A stretch of 64,000 nucleotides of DNA from Neobacillus drentensis (GTDB lineage: Bacteria > Bacillota > Bacilli > Bacillales > Cytobacillaceae). The translations under genes were made by a program, and so were the position numbers. Positions within the stretch are counted from its first letter, which is position 1; every line of letters starts with the position of its first letter. The notes under the pieces are model-generated. The model made no database searches and was not told the DNA's origin. It saw nothing but the letters and a program-made list of their open reading frames with translations. Below, piece after piece: positions 8,747 to 16,991 of the stretch. The DNA lies in assembly GCF_021560175.1 (NCBI RefSeq), contig NZ_CP091110.1, positions 1,478,001-1,542,000 of the forward strand, written 5' to 3'.

Positions 8747-9760
8747 ATGAATAGTATTGATTTGCATTCTTTCCTACAAGCTAATAACACCAGGGAGGCA
8801 CCGGATTGGAATGTTATAAAAAACACCTATAATCCAGAACCGGTAAGTCTTGTAAATGGTGAGACAGTATACAATTTCAATATGATCTTTGATCCCACAA
8901 CGAATCCAATTGAAGATAACATTTTCATATCTCAGGCTCCGGTCGGTGCGTTTGTCCCAATGCATATTCATCAGTATATTGAACTTATCTACGTCTATCA
9001 GGGGAAATGTACGGTTATCATGGAAGATCATGAAATCAATATAACTGAGGGCGGAACCATCATGATTGATAAAAACACCCCTCACACAATAAAAGAGATA
9101 TCAAAATCTGATATCGTTATTGAAATGAAACTTAAGCATGACTACTTGTCAACTGGATTTCTTAGTAGATTCACGAATAAGAGTATTATCTCACAATTTT
9201 TAATTGACTCCCTGATCGATAGCCGAAGAGCTAATAACTATCTATACTTCCCTTTTGAAGAGCATTCAAAAGTTGTTATAATCATGGAACAAATTATGTG
9301 CGAGCATTTTGATAAGGACGTTTTTACTTCGGAAATGATCGATGCGTATCTTTTCATTTTGTTTACAGAACTTATCCGCCATAGTAACAGTACCAACCAT
9401 GCACAGAAGGATGAAATCAAGCAGAAGGATGCCATTGTCCTCGAGTTTCTAAAGTATATTGATGACCAATTTAAGGATTGCAGCTTAACGGAAATGGCGG
9501 ATCATTATAAATATCATCCAAACTATATTTCTGCTGTTCTTAAAAAGGCAACCGGAAAATCATTCAAGGATCTCCTGCAAATTCAAAGATTGAACAAAGC
9601 TGCTCTATATTTAACGAATTCAGACCTGCCAATCCCTGATATTGCAGAAGAAGTCGGGTACTCGAGTGTCTCTTTTTTCTATAAGAAATTTAACGAAGTC
9701 TACATGCAGACACCCAAAGAATATCGAGAAGAAAAGTCGAACCCATTAATACGGACATAA
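8747..9760 (+). CDS. AraC-family regulator, likely activator of the GH1/MFS/rhamnosidase units
   Basis: Its 337 residues comprise an N-terminal cupin sensor (PMHIHQYIELIYVYQGKCTV, then GGTIMIDKNTPHTI), an alpha-helical linker, and a C-terminal pair of helix-turn-helix motifs. The second recognition region is IAEEVGYSSVSFFYKKFN. It is closely paralogous to the regulator at 25906, and their second HTH motifs are nearly identical. Both lie next to a GH1 gene whose promoter carries the direct repeat described at 9807 and 27010. I infer that both act on that operator. The ATG has an AGGAGGG site 6 bp upstream. The inducer is probably a sugar or glycoside bound by the cupin. Confidence 0.88.
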   Translation: MNSIDLHSFLQANNTREAPDWNVIKNTYNPEPVSLVNGETVYNFNMIFDPTTNPIEDNIFISQAPVGAFVPMHIHQYIELIYVYQGKCTVIMEDHEINITEGGTIMIDKNTPHTIKEISKSDIVIEMKLKHDYLSTGFLSRFTNKSIISQFLIDSLIDSRRANNYLYFPFEEHSKVVIIMEQIMCEHFDKDVFTSEMIDAYLFILFTELIRHSNSTNHAQKDEIKQKDAIVLEFLKYIDDQFKDCSLTEMADHYKYHPNYISAVLKKATGKSFKDLLQIQRLNKAALYLTNSDLPIPDIAEEVGYSSVSFFYKKFNEVYMQTPKEYREEKSNPLIRT

Positions 9761-9785
9761 AACCGCCTCTAACCGGCGGTTTTAT
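9759..9785 (+). terminator. Terminator of the AraC gene
   Basis: AAAACCGCC and GGCGGTTTT form a 9-bp GC-rich stem that starts inside the stop codon, followed by TTATTATTTT. Confidence 0.8.
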
Positions 9786-9806
9786 TATTTTACAAAAAAT
9801 CTAAAT

Positions 9807-9849
9807 CTTTGATTCGAGCAAGAAACCTCTTTGTTTTTAACATTAAATA
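9807..9849 (+). promoter_or_regulatory. AraC-type operator/promoter, site 1 (GH1 gene)
   Basis: Half-site one is CTTTGATTCGAGCAA (9807-9821). Half-site two is CTTTGTTTTTAAC (9829-9841), exactly 22 bp further. A -10-like box (TAAATA, 9844-9849) begins 33 bp after the G of half-site one; TATAAT at 9848 is an alternative. The second half-site takes the place of the -35 element, as in promoters activated by AraC-family proteins. The same geometry recurs at 11227, 27010 and 38000. Confidence 0.7.
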
Positions 9850-9852
9850 TAA

Positions 9853-9866
9853 TGAAAACGCTTGCT
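9853..9866. promoter_or_regulatory. cre site of the GH1 gene at 9914
   Basis: TGAAAACGCTTGCT closely matches the cre consensus and lies just downstream of the predicted promoter. Confidence 0.6.
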
Positions 9867-9913
9867 ACAATATAGGTAATCAGCAGGATAAATGATTACA
9901 AGGAGTGTTTAAA

Positions 9914-11182
9914 ATGGAATTACATTTTCCATCCAATTTTCTTTGGGGATCAACAACAGCCGCTTATCAAGTGGAAGGGAATAATTATAACAGTGATTTC
10001 TGGGCAGAAGAGCATGCAGAGGGCTCACCGTATAAAGATAAATCTGGTGATACCATTGATCATTACAGGCTTTATCGGCAGGATATTGCTCTTATGGCCA
10101 GTTTAGGTTTGAACACCTACAGGTTCTCGATCGAATGGTCCAGAGTTGAACCGGAACCAGGACAATATTCACGTTCAGCGATTGAACATTACCGGGATGT
10201 ACTTGAAACATGTTATGAACACGGAATCACACCAGTAGTGGCCATGCATCACTTTTCTTCACCTAAGTGGCTTATGAGACTGGGAGGATGGGCCAGCCCG
10301 GAGGTTCCTGAACGGTTTGCTAAATACTGTGAAGTGGTCTTTCGTGAATTAGGGCATTTAATCCCGTACGCATTGACCATGAATGAAATCAACCTTCCAG
10401 TTATGTTACGTGAGATTTTCTCGAAAATTGGCTTTATTCCGCCAGTTGGGATTGATAGAGATGCTTGGGTAGCTCCGAAATGGAGAGAGTCTGCTGCTAA
10501 ATTGTGCGGAACTACCATCGAAAGCTATTTTACGTTCCATATGATTTCGGATGTGACTTCTATCAATATATTAAAAGAAACTCATCGGAAGGCACGTGAA
10601 TCAATTAAGAGGATATCGCCAAATACGAAAGTTGGATTATCGATGGCTTTATCAGATATCCAGTCTATTTCTGGGGGAGAAGAGCTGGCTGAGCAAAAAT
10701 GGCACAGTTATTTTAGACAATATTTGCCGATTATAGAAGGCGACGACTTTTTTGGACTTCAAAATTACACAAGAGAGGTATACGGACCTGAAGGACAAGT
10801 GAAACCTGCGGAAGAGGCAGAGCAAACACAAATGGGATATGAATTTTATCCAGAGGCACTTAGTAATGTCATTCGAAAGGTCTCAAAAGATCTATCGATT
10901 CCAATTATGATTACAGAACATGGTATTGCAACAGATGATGACACGCGCAGGGTAGAATTCATCGGCAAAGCTTTAAAAGGTGTTCAGGCCTGTCTTAACG
11001 AAGGAATTGACGTTAGAGGCTACCTTCACTGGACTACTTTTGATAATTTCGAATGGCAATCTGGCTATTCTATGAGATTTGGTCTTATAGAAGTGGATCG
11101 ATCCACACAAGAACGAAAAGTAAAGGAAAGTGCGCGTTATTTAGGAAGTATTGCACAATGGAACAAACTAGTATTAAAATAA
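9914..11182 (+). CDS. GH1-family glycosidase with atypical TMNE/TEHG catalytic motifs
   Basis: A (beta/alpha)8 glycoside hydrolase family 1 protein: FPSNFLWGSTTAAYQVEGN at the N terminus, YRFSIEWSRVEPEPGQ near residue 70. The expected acid/base glutamate is E158 in TMNEINLP and the nucleophile E335 in MITEHGIA, replacing the usual TFNEP and TENG. At 422 residues it is shorter than most bacterial GH1 enzymes (440-480). It has no signal peptide, so it is cytoplasmic. I start it at the ATG at 9914, 8 bp after AAGGAG; the in-frame GTG at 9905 overlaps that site. It is paralogous to the gene at 27111. Downstream lie an MFS carrier and a GH78 rhamnosidase, so an imported rhamnosyl-glucoside is a plausible substrate, though unproven. 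A beta-glycosidase of unknown aglycone preference is the safe call. Confidence 0.85.
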   Translation: MELHFPSNFLWGSTTAAYQVEGNNYNSDFWAEEHAEGSPYKDKSGDTIDHYRLYRQDIALMASLGLNTYRFSIEWSRVEPEPGQYSRSAIEHYRDVLETCYEHGITPVVAMHHFSSPKWLMRLGGWASPEVPERFAKYCEVVFRELGHLIPYALTMNEINLPVMLREIFSKIGFIPPVGIDRDAWVAPKWRESAAKLCGTTIESYFTFHMISDVTSINILKETHRKARESIKRISPNTKVGLSMALSDIQSISGGEELAEQKWHSYFRQYLPIIEGDDFFGLQNYTREVYGPEGQVKPAEEAEQTQMGYEFYPEALSNVIRKVSKDLSIPIMITEHGIATDDDTRRVEFIGKALKGVQACLNEGIDVRGYLHWTTFDNFEWQSGYSMRFGLIEVDRSTQERKVKESARYLGSIAQWNKLVLK

Positions 11183-11185
11183 CTA

Positions 11186-11218
11186 TTTTTGCTCCCGAGT
11201 CCGGCTGGGGGCGAAAAA
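11186..11218 (+). terminator. Hairpin after the GH1 gene
   Basis: TTTTTGCTCCC pairs with GGGGGCGAAAAA just after the stop codon. It lacks a good T tract on the plus strand and may act as a partial terminator or 3' stabiliser. Confidence 0.45.
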
Positions 11219-11226
11219 CAGTATAT

Positions 11227-11269
11227 CTTTGATTCACGCAATATACTACTTTGATTTAACTATTATAAT
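11227..11269 (+). promoter_or_regulatory. AraC-type operator/promoter, site 2 (MFS gene)
   Basis: Half-site one is CTTTGATTCACGCAA (11227-11241) and half-site two CTTTGATTTAAC (11249-11260), the clearest direct repeat of the four sites. The -10 box TATAAT (11264-11269) begins 33 bp after the G of half-site one. It drives the MFS gene at 11407 with a leader of about 130 nt. Confidence 0.75.
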
Positions 11270-11272
11270 CTA

Positions 11273-11286
11273 TGAAAACACTTTCT
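11273..11286. promoter_or_regulatory. cre site of the MFS gene at 11407
   Basis: TGAAAACACTTTCT has the cre half-site TGAAA and one central mismatch. It directly follows the -10 box of site 2, the same arrangement as at 9853. Confidence 0.5.
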
Positions 11287-11406
11287 GGAATTACAAAAAA
11301 TAAGGCAACTATAAAGGAGAGGTAGACCTTAATTAGGATTAATTGTTATAACCCAAAGTGTTTAACCATTTAATAAAGTGTTTTATATTATAGGGGGGTT
11401 AATAAT

Positions 11407-12699
11407 ATGGAGAATAGTATATTGAAAAAGACGCCTTTTGTAAGATTAGTAATCGCGGCAATGCTTGGTGTTGGTACATCGATCGCACCATTGGTATTAT
11501 TAAGCTTTGGACTTTCTACCTTTATTGTTATCAGAATTGTCGGACAAGAACATGCGACTGCTGCCTTTGCTACTGCCACTGGGATTTCCGGTATTGCAGT
11601 TGTAATCTTTGGGCTTTTTAGCGGAGTGATTGCAGATAAAACCCGATTAAAGATGGGCAGAAGAAGATTTTGGATGATCGCAGGCAGTGTTGGGGGAGCA
11701 CTCTCTATGTTAGCCCTTACCTATGCTGCATCTATTCCGATGTTTATCATTTCTATTTGTCTAGTGAATTTCTTTTATGGTATGGTTTCACTTTCCTGCT
11801 ATGCGATTGTTCCTGAACAAGTAGAACCAGAAAAGTTTGGCCGAATTTCCGGATTAATCGGTGCTGCCGCACCAGCGTTCGTTATGACAGGACAAATGGT
11901 GATGGGAGCACTCGCTAAATCAACGTTAGAAGAAAAGATGATTACGATTATCATTGTTCAGCTGATTGGTGGTATACTAGCTGCCCTTTTAATTAAAGAT
12001 AATTATTTTGCCGGGGCAGCAAAAAGTGAGAAAAAATCAGTTGGGATTCGTGGCTTTTATCCAAGCTTTAAAAAGCATCCTGCCTATACTTGGGCGCTGT
12101 TAACAAAGTTATTTATTAACTTCTCAAATGCTGGAATGGGGATGTTAACCTTATTCTATATTGCAAGATTTCATTTAAGTGAAACAAAGATTTTTCAATT
12201 AATGGCTCTTACAGCTCCTGCGATCATGGTGATGGTTGTCGCTGGAATCTTAGGGGGCTTCCTATCAGATAAAGTGAAAAAACAAAAGCCGTTTGTTATG
12301 GGTGCAGCCCTTGTTACAGGAATCTGTTTAATCGCCTTTGCCTTCTCATCAAATATTACATGGGTTGTAGTTGGTAACTTTATCTTCAATTTTGGTTTTG
12401 GAATGTACGGTGCAGTGGACAATGCCCTTGTAAACCGAATTCTTCCATCCAAAGAGAATGCAGCAAAAGATATTTCGATTATGAATACAACAACTAGTTT
12501 GTCATCTACATTAGTAAATTTTGCAGCACCGGTCTTAATTGGATTAGGAGTCAAGTTATTTGGCGGAGATGGTTATACACTGTTCTTCTTGGTTCTGGCT
12601 GTTTTCTCAATCCTATCGGCAGTTGTGGTCCTTCCAATTCCTGAAATGAAATCAAATAAGGAAAGCAATCATAATTCTTCAAATGAACTGGTTTTATAA
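11407..12699 (+). CDS. MFS glycoside/sugar transporter, paralogue 1
   Basis: This twelve-helix major facilitator of 430 residues has the cytoplasmic signature GVIADKTRLKMGRRRFWMIA after helix 2, which resembles the GRRRP(W/F) loops of GPH/SLC45-type sugar carriers. A matching loop, GGFLSDKVKKQKPFVMG, occurs after helix 8. It is very similar along its whole length to the carrier at 23559, including ALLIKDNYFAG and AVDNALVNRILPS. It sits between GH1 and GH78 genes and has its own AraC-type promoter and cre site, so uptake of the glycoside that these enzymes hydrolyse is likely. A run of six G precedes the ATG. The exact substrate is unknown. Confidence 0.85.
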   Translation: MENSILKKTPFVRLVIAAMLGVGTSIAPLVLLSFGLSTFIVIRIVGQEHATAAFATATGISGIAVVIFGLFSGVIADKTRLKMGRRRFWMIAGSVGGALSMLALTYAASIPMFIISICLVNFFYGMVSLSCYAIVPEQVEPEKFGRISGLIGAAAPAFVMTGQMVMGALAKSTLEEKMITIIIVQLIGGILAALLIKDNYFAGAAKSEKKSVGIRGFYPSFKKHPAYTWALLTKLFINFSNAGMGMLTLFYIARFHLSETKIFQLMALTAPAIMVMVVAGILGGFLSDKVKKQKPFVMGAALVTGICLIAFAFSSNITWVVVGNFIFNFGFGMYGAVDNALVNRILPSKENAAKDISIMNTTTSLSSTLVNFAAPVLIGLGVKLFGGDGYTLFFLVLAVFSILSAVVVLPIPEMKSNKESNHNSSNELVL

Positions 12700-12712
12700 A
12701 TAAAAAATGAAA

Positions 12713-12743
12713 AGGGGTGAATGTACATGGCATACATTCATCC
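12713..12743 (+). other. Intercistronic hairpin between MFS and GH78 genes
   Basis: GGGGTGAATGTA pairs with TACATTCATCCC around a 7-nt loop. No T tract follows, so it looks like an RNA processing or stability element rather than a terminator. A similar hairpin with ATTCATCC follows the paralogous MFS gene at 24864. Confidence 0.55.
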
Positions 12744-12807
12744 CTGTTTAGTTAATTCATCCACGTGGTTATTGTCGTAACGAGTATTGATTGAGAGGAG
12801 TAAGAAA

Positions 12808-15717
12808 ATGACACTTTTAAAACTAATAGCAGTAACATGTGAGTATAGAAACAATCCGCTTGGATTGGATATAAAAAGACCACGTATTAGCTGGAAAATT
12901 GAATCAGATAGACGAGGAACAATGCAAACGGCCTATCAAATTCAGGTGGCGTATCAAGCGGATTTTAATGAAATCTTATGGGATTCAGGGATTATTCAAT
13001 CAGATGAATCTATTCACATTGAATATGGGGGTCCCGTCTTAACTCCTCGAACAAGGTATTTCTACCGAGTAAAGGTCTGGGACAATTTTGATCGTGAAAC
13101 AGAGTGGAGTGAAACAGCTTGGTGGGAAACTGGACTGCTAACTTCCGATGAGTGGAAAGCAGAGTGGATTACACCCGATCCAGCCGGAATCGATCCGCTG
13201 AGTGAGCCGGTATTTCTATTAAGAAGAGAATTTACTCTAAAACCCGGTATTACCTCGGCTCGTATTTATGGCACTGGTGTAGGATTGTATGAATTATATT
13301 TAAACGGAGAACGCGTCGGCGATGAACTACTCGCTCCAGGTTGGACGAGCTATCATAACCGGCTTCAGTATCAGACCTATGATGTAACTGAGCAACTTCT
13401 AGCTGGTTCCAATGCGATTGGAATAATGCTGGCAGATGGCTGGTATAAAGGAAATCTCGTCAAGGAAAATAACCGCAATATTTATGGAGATCGACGGGCT
13501 GCTTTCTTTCAACTTCATTTAACCTATAGCGACGGTACAGAAGAGGTCATAGTAACAGACAATACATGGAAAGCTTCCACAGGACCGATCTTATTTTCGG
13601 AAATCTACCATGGAGAAACGTATGATGCAAGGCTTGAAAAAGAAGGCTGGATCAGTCCGAATTTTCTTGATCAGGAGTGGAAAGGTACGATCATTCAAGA
13701 TATGCCTATTACCCATCTGGTGGCACAAGAAAATGTACCTACTCGTGTAACAGAAGTGCTGAAACCCATAGACACGTTTGTTACACCTGCTGGTGATACG
13801 GTCATCGATATGGGGCAAAACATGGTCGGCAGAATTCGATTGAAAGTGAAGGCTCCTGCAGGAACTCGTATTTTCTTAAAGCATGCGGAGGTTCTAGATA
13901 AAGACGGAAACATTTACTTTGGCAATCTAAAATTTGCCAAGCAAACAGTAGAGTATATAACAAAAGGTGAAGGGATCGAGACCTATGCTCCCCATTTTAC
14001 ATTCCAGGGGTTCCGTTATGTGAAAGTAGAAGGATATCCCGGACAGGAAAACGGTTTGCCACTTGAAAATTTTGTGGGAGAGGTTATCCACTCAGACATG
14101 GAGAGAACAGGCGGATTTGAGTGTTCCGATCCATTGGTGAATCAGCTTCAGAAAAATATTGTTTGGGGACAAAGAGGAAACTTTTTAGATGTACCGACAG
14201 ATTGCCCGCAGCGCAGTGAACGGCTGGGGTGGACGGCGGATGCACAAGTCTTCATTCCTACAGCCCTATTCAATTATCATGGTGGTCCATTTTTCACAAA
14301 GTGGCTCAGAGATTTAAAAGCTGATCAGCTTCCAGACGGCAATGTGCCGTTTGTCATTCCGAATGTAGAGGGTGGAAAGGGTTCTGCCGCTTGGGGAGAT
14401 GCAGCGACGATTATTCCATGGACTGTTTATCAGACTTACGGAGATAAACGTGTACTTGCTGAGCAATTTGACAGTATGAAAGCATGGGTAGAATATATCC
14501 GCAGGCAGGGCAAGAATGAATATCTCTGGAATACAGGTTTTCATTTCGGCGATTGGTTAGCCCTGGATGCGAAAGAAAATAGCTTTGTTGGCGCCACGGC
14601 AAGAGATTTTATTGCAACCGTCTTTTATGCCCATTCAACTAGGATTCTAAGAGATGCGGCAGAGGTCCTTGGGAAATTAGAGGAAGTTCAGGAATATAGT
14701 TTCTTATTGGATAAAATTATTGCTCAATTTAATGATGAATTTGTTTCGCCATCAGGCAGACTGGTGTCTCCAACACAAACAGCCCATGTCATTGCGCTAA
14801 TGTTTGATATGGTGGACGGAAAAGCCAAAAAACGGACAGCCTATGAGCTAAACCAATTACTCATTCAAAATGATTATCATTTGAATACAGGATTTGTCGG
14901 AACACCGTATATCAGTTTAGCACTTTCAAAAGGTGGATATCATGAAACAGCCGTCAAATTATTAATGAAGGATGATTTCCCGTCCTGGTTATACCAAGTG
15001 AAAAAAGGAGCCACAACCGTTTGGGAACATTGGGATAGTATTAAGCAAGACGGTTCGTTCTGGAGTGACCAAATGAATTCCTTCAATCACTATGCATATG
15101 GTTCGATTGGAAATTGGATGTATAAAGTCGTAGCAGGAATCGATTTGGATCCAGCAATACCGGCCTATAAGAAGATAAAAATTGAACCAAAATTTGCAGG
15201 AATTTCGTTTACTCAAGCAAAAGCTGCTTTTGAATCCATGTATGGAAGGATTTTATCAGCCTGGAAATTGACGAATGAAACAGTAGAGATCGAGGTTGAA
15301 ATTCCTGCTAATACAACAGCAGAGATTCTATTGCCCAAAGCACGTCTTGCTGATGTGTTGGAAGGAAATAAACCATTGGTTGCAGGGGATATTCATTCAT
15401 ACATGGAAACAAACGAGGGTGTGCGTCTCACTGTAGGTTCTGGATCTTATCATTTTAGGTATCAAAACGAGAGTGGATTGAGACCAAACTTTACTGAAGA
15501 TACACCAATTATTGATTTCCTTGATTATCATGAGGCGGTTGCTATTTTAGAGAAATTTGCGCCTGGGATCACAAAACCACCTGCTATTTTTTCAACAAAA
15601 GCTAGAGGCTTGAAAGAATTGGCGGAATTACAAGAGGCGAATCTAACAGCTGATAAGGTTAAATCCATTCTTAACGAGTTAAAAACGCTGGAATTGGAAG
15701 CTGTTTTAGTAGAATAA
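12808..15717 (+). CDS. Alpha-L-rhamnosidase, GH78 (copy 1)
   Basis: This cytoplasmic enzyme of 969 residues removes terminal alpha-L-rhamnose. It has the usual GH78 order: an N-terminal fibronectin-like domain, the carbohydrate-binding beta-sandwich (YGTGVGLYELYLNGERVGDE), the (alpha/alpha)6 catalytic barrel, and a C-terminal beta-sandwich. The signature DVPTDCPQRSERLGWTADAQ lies near residues 455-480, and the later motif GATTVWEHWDS near 735 carries a conserved catalytic-site glutamate. A helical tail of about 80 residues after the last beta domain is not part of the standard fold. The start is the ATG at 12808, 7 bp after GAGAGGAG; an upstream TTG is too early. It is the third gene after GH1 and MFS and has a strong terminator. 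Confidence 0.93.
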   Translation: MTLLKLIAVTCEYRNNPLGLDIKRPRISWKIESDRRGTMQTAYQIQVAYQADFNEILWDSGIIQSDESIHIEYGGPVLTPRTRYFYRVKVWDNFDRETEWSETAWWETGLLTSDEWKAEWITPDPAGIDPLSEPVFLLRREFTLKPGITSARIYGTGVGLYELYLNGERVGDELLAPGWTSYHNRLQYQTYDVTEQLLAGSNAIGIMLADGWYKGNLVKENNRNIYGDRRAAFFQLHLTYSDGTEEVIVTDNTWKASTGPILFSEIYHGETYDARLEKEGWISPNFLDQEWKGTIIQDMPITHLVAQENVPTRVTEVLKPIDTFVTPAGDTVIDMGQNMVGRIRLKVKAPAGTRIFLKHAEVLDKDGNIYFGNLKFAKQTVEYITKGEGIETYAPHFTFQGFRYVKVEGYPGQENGLPLENFVGEVIHSDMERTGGFECSDPLVNQLQKNIVWGQRGNFLDVPTDCPQRSERLGWTADAQVFIPTALFNYHGGPFFTKWLRDLKADQLPDGNVPFVIPNVEGGKGSAAWGDAATIIPWTVYQTYGDKRVLAEQFDSMKAWVEYIRRQGKNEYLWNTGFHFGDWLALDAKENSFVGATARDFIATVFYAHSTRILRDAAEVLGKLEEVQEYSFLLDKIIAQFNDEFVSPSGRLVSPTQTAHVIALMFDMVDGKAKKRTAYELNQLLIQNDYHLNTGFVGTPYISLALSKGGYHETAVKLLMKDDFPSWLYQVKKGATTVWEHWDSIKQDGSFWSDQMNSFNHYAYGSIGNWMYKVVAGIDLDPAIPAYKKIKIEPKFAGISFTQAKAAFESMYGRILSAWKLTNETVEIEVEIPANTTAEILLPKARLADVLEGNKPLVAGDIHSYMETNEGVRLTVGSGSYHFRYQNESGLRPNFTEDTPIIDFLDYHEAVAILEKFAPGITKPPAIFSTKARGLKELAELQEANLTADKVKSILNELKTLELEAVLVE

Positions 15718-15725
15718 AATAGATG

Positions 15726-15756
15726 AAAGCCAATCGCATGTTGTGATTGGCTTTTT
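15726..15756 (+). terminator. Terminator of GH78 copy 1
   Basis: AAAGCCAATC pairs with GATTGGCTTT around a 9-nt loop and is followed by T residues. Confidence 0.8.
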
Positions 15757-15769
15757 ATAGCGGTGTTGG

Positions 15770-15912
15770 GGGATTTGTTAATAATTTCTGGATATTGTTA
15801 ATAAGGTATCAAATCTCATTAATAAATCCCAGGATTTGTTAATATCGTAACAAATTTTGTTAATATCTCCCCAAAATTTGTTAATAAAGCGTTAAAGCAG
15901 TAAAGTAAAGCC
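15770..15912. repeat. Array of six TTTGTTAATA motifs, 20/21-bp period, with conserved tail (copy A)
   Basis: The core GTTAATA (third unit ATTAATA) starts at 15777, 15797, 15818, 15838, 15859 and 15880, so the spacing is 20, 21, 20, 21, 21. The array begins GGGGATTTGTTAATA and ends in a tail that includes AAAGCGTTAAAGCAGTAAAG and AAGCC. The array at 19691 has the same opening, core and tail. It lies between the convergent GH78 and AraC genes and is non-coding. Confidence 0.85.
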
Positions 15913-15918
15913 AAAAAA

Positions 15919-15942
15919 AGCACCAACTGAGGTGCTCTTTTT
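15919..15942. terminator. Bidirectional terminator for the AraC gene at 15949
   Basis: AGCACC and GGTGCT form a stem flanked by A7 on the left and TTTTTT on the right, so it works in both directions. It ends the minus-strand AraC gene and backs up the GH78 terminator. Confidence 0.75.
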
Positions 15943-15948
15943 TGGCTT

Positions 15949-16785
15949 CTACTTAATTTTCTTACTATCTACAGGTTTCTTTTTAAAGTCACTAGGGGAT
16001 TTTCCCATGTATTTTTTAAATTGCCTTGAAAAAATAAAAGGATCATGATATCCAACATGGCCGGCTACAATTTTAACAGAATAGCCCTCTGTTAATAGAC
16101 GTTCGGCTAGATGAAATTTGGTTTGTAGACGATACTGTTTCGGAGAAATTCCAACAGATTCTTTAAATAATTTTCTTAGTTTTTCATAACTCATATGAAA
16201 GGATGCCGCAATCTCTTCTAACGATTTATCCTCGTAAAGCATATGTTTTGTCCCTGAAATGATCGTTTCGATGTCTTTGCTTTGATTTACAATGTTTTCC
16301 CGGTGCAAATTAATTAATAGTTTTTGCGTATTAAACAGAACTTCGGGAAGCTCAGCCGTTGTGGTTGTCTTTAACTGGAGAATTAAATCAATGAACCATT
16401 GCTCTAGATAAGGTTTTAGGTTTAATTCAAAAACAGGAGCTACTAGATTTAGCAGTTCTAGAGAAGCTAGTGAATGAAAAGTGGATTCACCGATACTTAC
16501 ATGAAATTCATACCAAGGCTCGGATGAATCTATGATTAAAGAATATCTTTTTCCTGGCAGTTGCTGACAAAGTGAATGTGCTGAAAGTGGATAGACTTGT
16601 CCCGTTTCCAAATCTATCAAACACCCTGAACCCTGAAGTAAAACAAAACAGTTGTAGTATTCATGACTAATCATTGTAGGTAATTCATTTCTATTTCTAG
16701 TCACAAATCCGCAAGATAAAATGCCATTTTTTATATCATTCGTTAAGTAGCGAGTAAATGTATCTGTCTTCGTTGGTTTAATCAA
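15949..16785 (-). CDS. AraC-family regulator, divergent from the GH2 gene
   Basis: A 278-residue protein with an N-terminal AraC ligand-binding domain and two C-terminal helix-turn-helix motifs (EEIAASFHMSYEKLRKLFK, then KIVAGHVGYHDPFIFSRQFK). The start codon is TTG at 16785, supported by AGGAG 8 bp upstream and by the absence of any in-frame ATG nearby. Its sensor differs from those of the regulators at 8747 and 25906. It is divergently placed to the GH2 gene at 16992 with a 206-bp shared control region that contains a repeated CCAAAAATA(A/G)CATG motif. GH2 is therefore the likely target. Confidence 0.87.
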   Translation of the reverse strand: MIKPTKTDTFTRYLTNDIKNGILSCGFVTRNRNELPTMISHEYYNCFVLLQGSGCLIDLETGQVYPLSAHSLCQQLPGKRYSLIIDSSEPWYEFHVSIGESTFHSLASLELLNLVAPVFELNLKPYLEQWFIDLILQLKTTTTAELPEVLFNTQKLLINLHRENIVNQSKDIETIISGTKHMLYEDKSLEEIAASFHMSYEKLRKLFKESVGISPKQYRLQTKFHLAERLLTEGYSVKIVAGHVGYHDPFIFSRQFKKYMGKSPSDFKKKPVDSKKIK

Positions 16786-16810
16786 TTCTATTACTCCTCA
16801 TATCGGTTCT

Positions 16811-16898
16811 CCAAAAATAACATGTTAGTTTAAGATTACAACCTTATAAAATATAAATCAAAGGGTTTTTTATAATGATTCATACCAAAAATAGCATG
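16811..16898. promoter_or_regulatory. Repeated CCAAAAATA(A/G)CATG motif between AraC and GH2 genes
   Basis: CCAAAAATAACATG (16811-16824) and CCAAAAATAGCATG (16885-16898) are direct repeats 74 bp apart; a partial copy CCAAAAGTAG lies near 16923. They are good candidates for binding sites of the adjacent AraC protein. A TATAAT near 16871 lies between them. Confidence 0.5.
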
Positions 16899-16991
16899 AA
16901 ATTTATGAGGAATGTTATGTGTTCCAAAAGTAGTTGATGATAAGCTTTTATTGTAAGAGGTCACTAAAAACTAACTAATGAAGGTGTAAAA

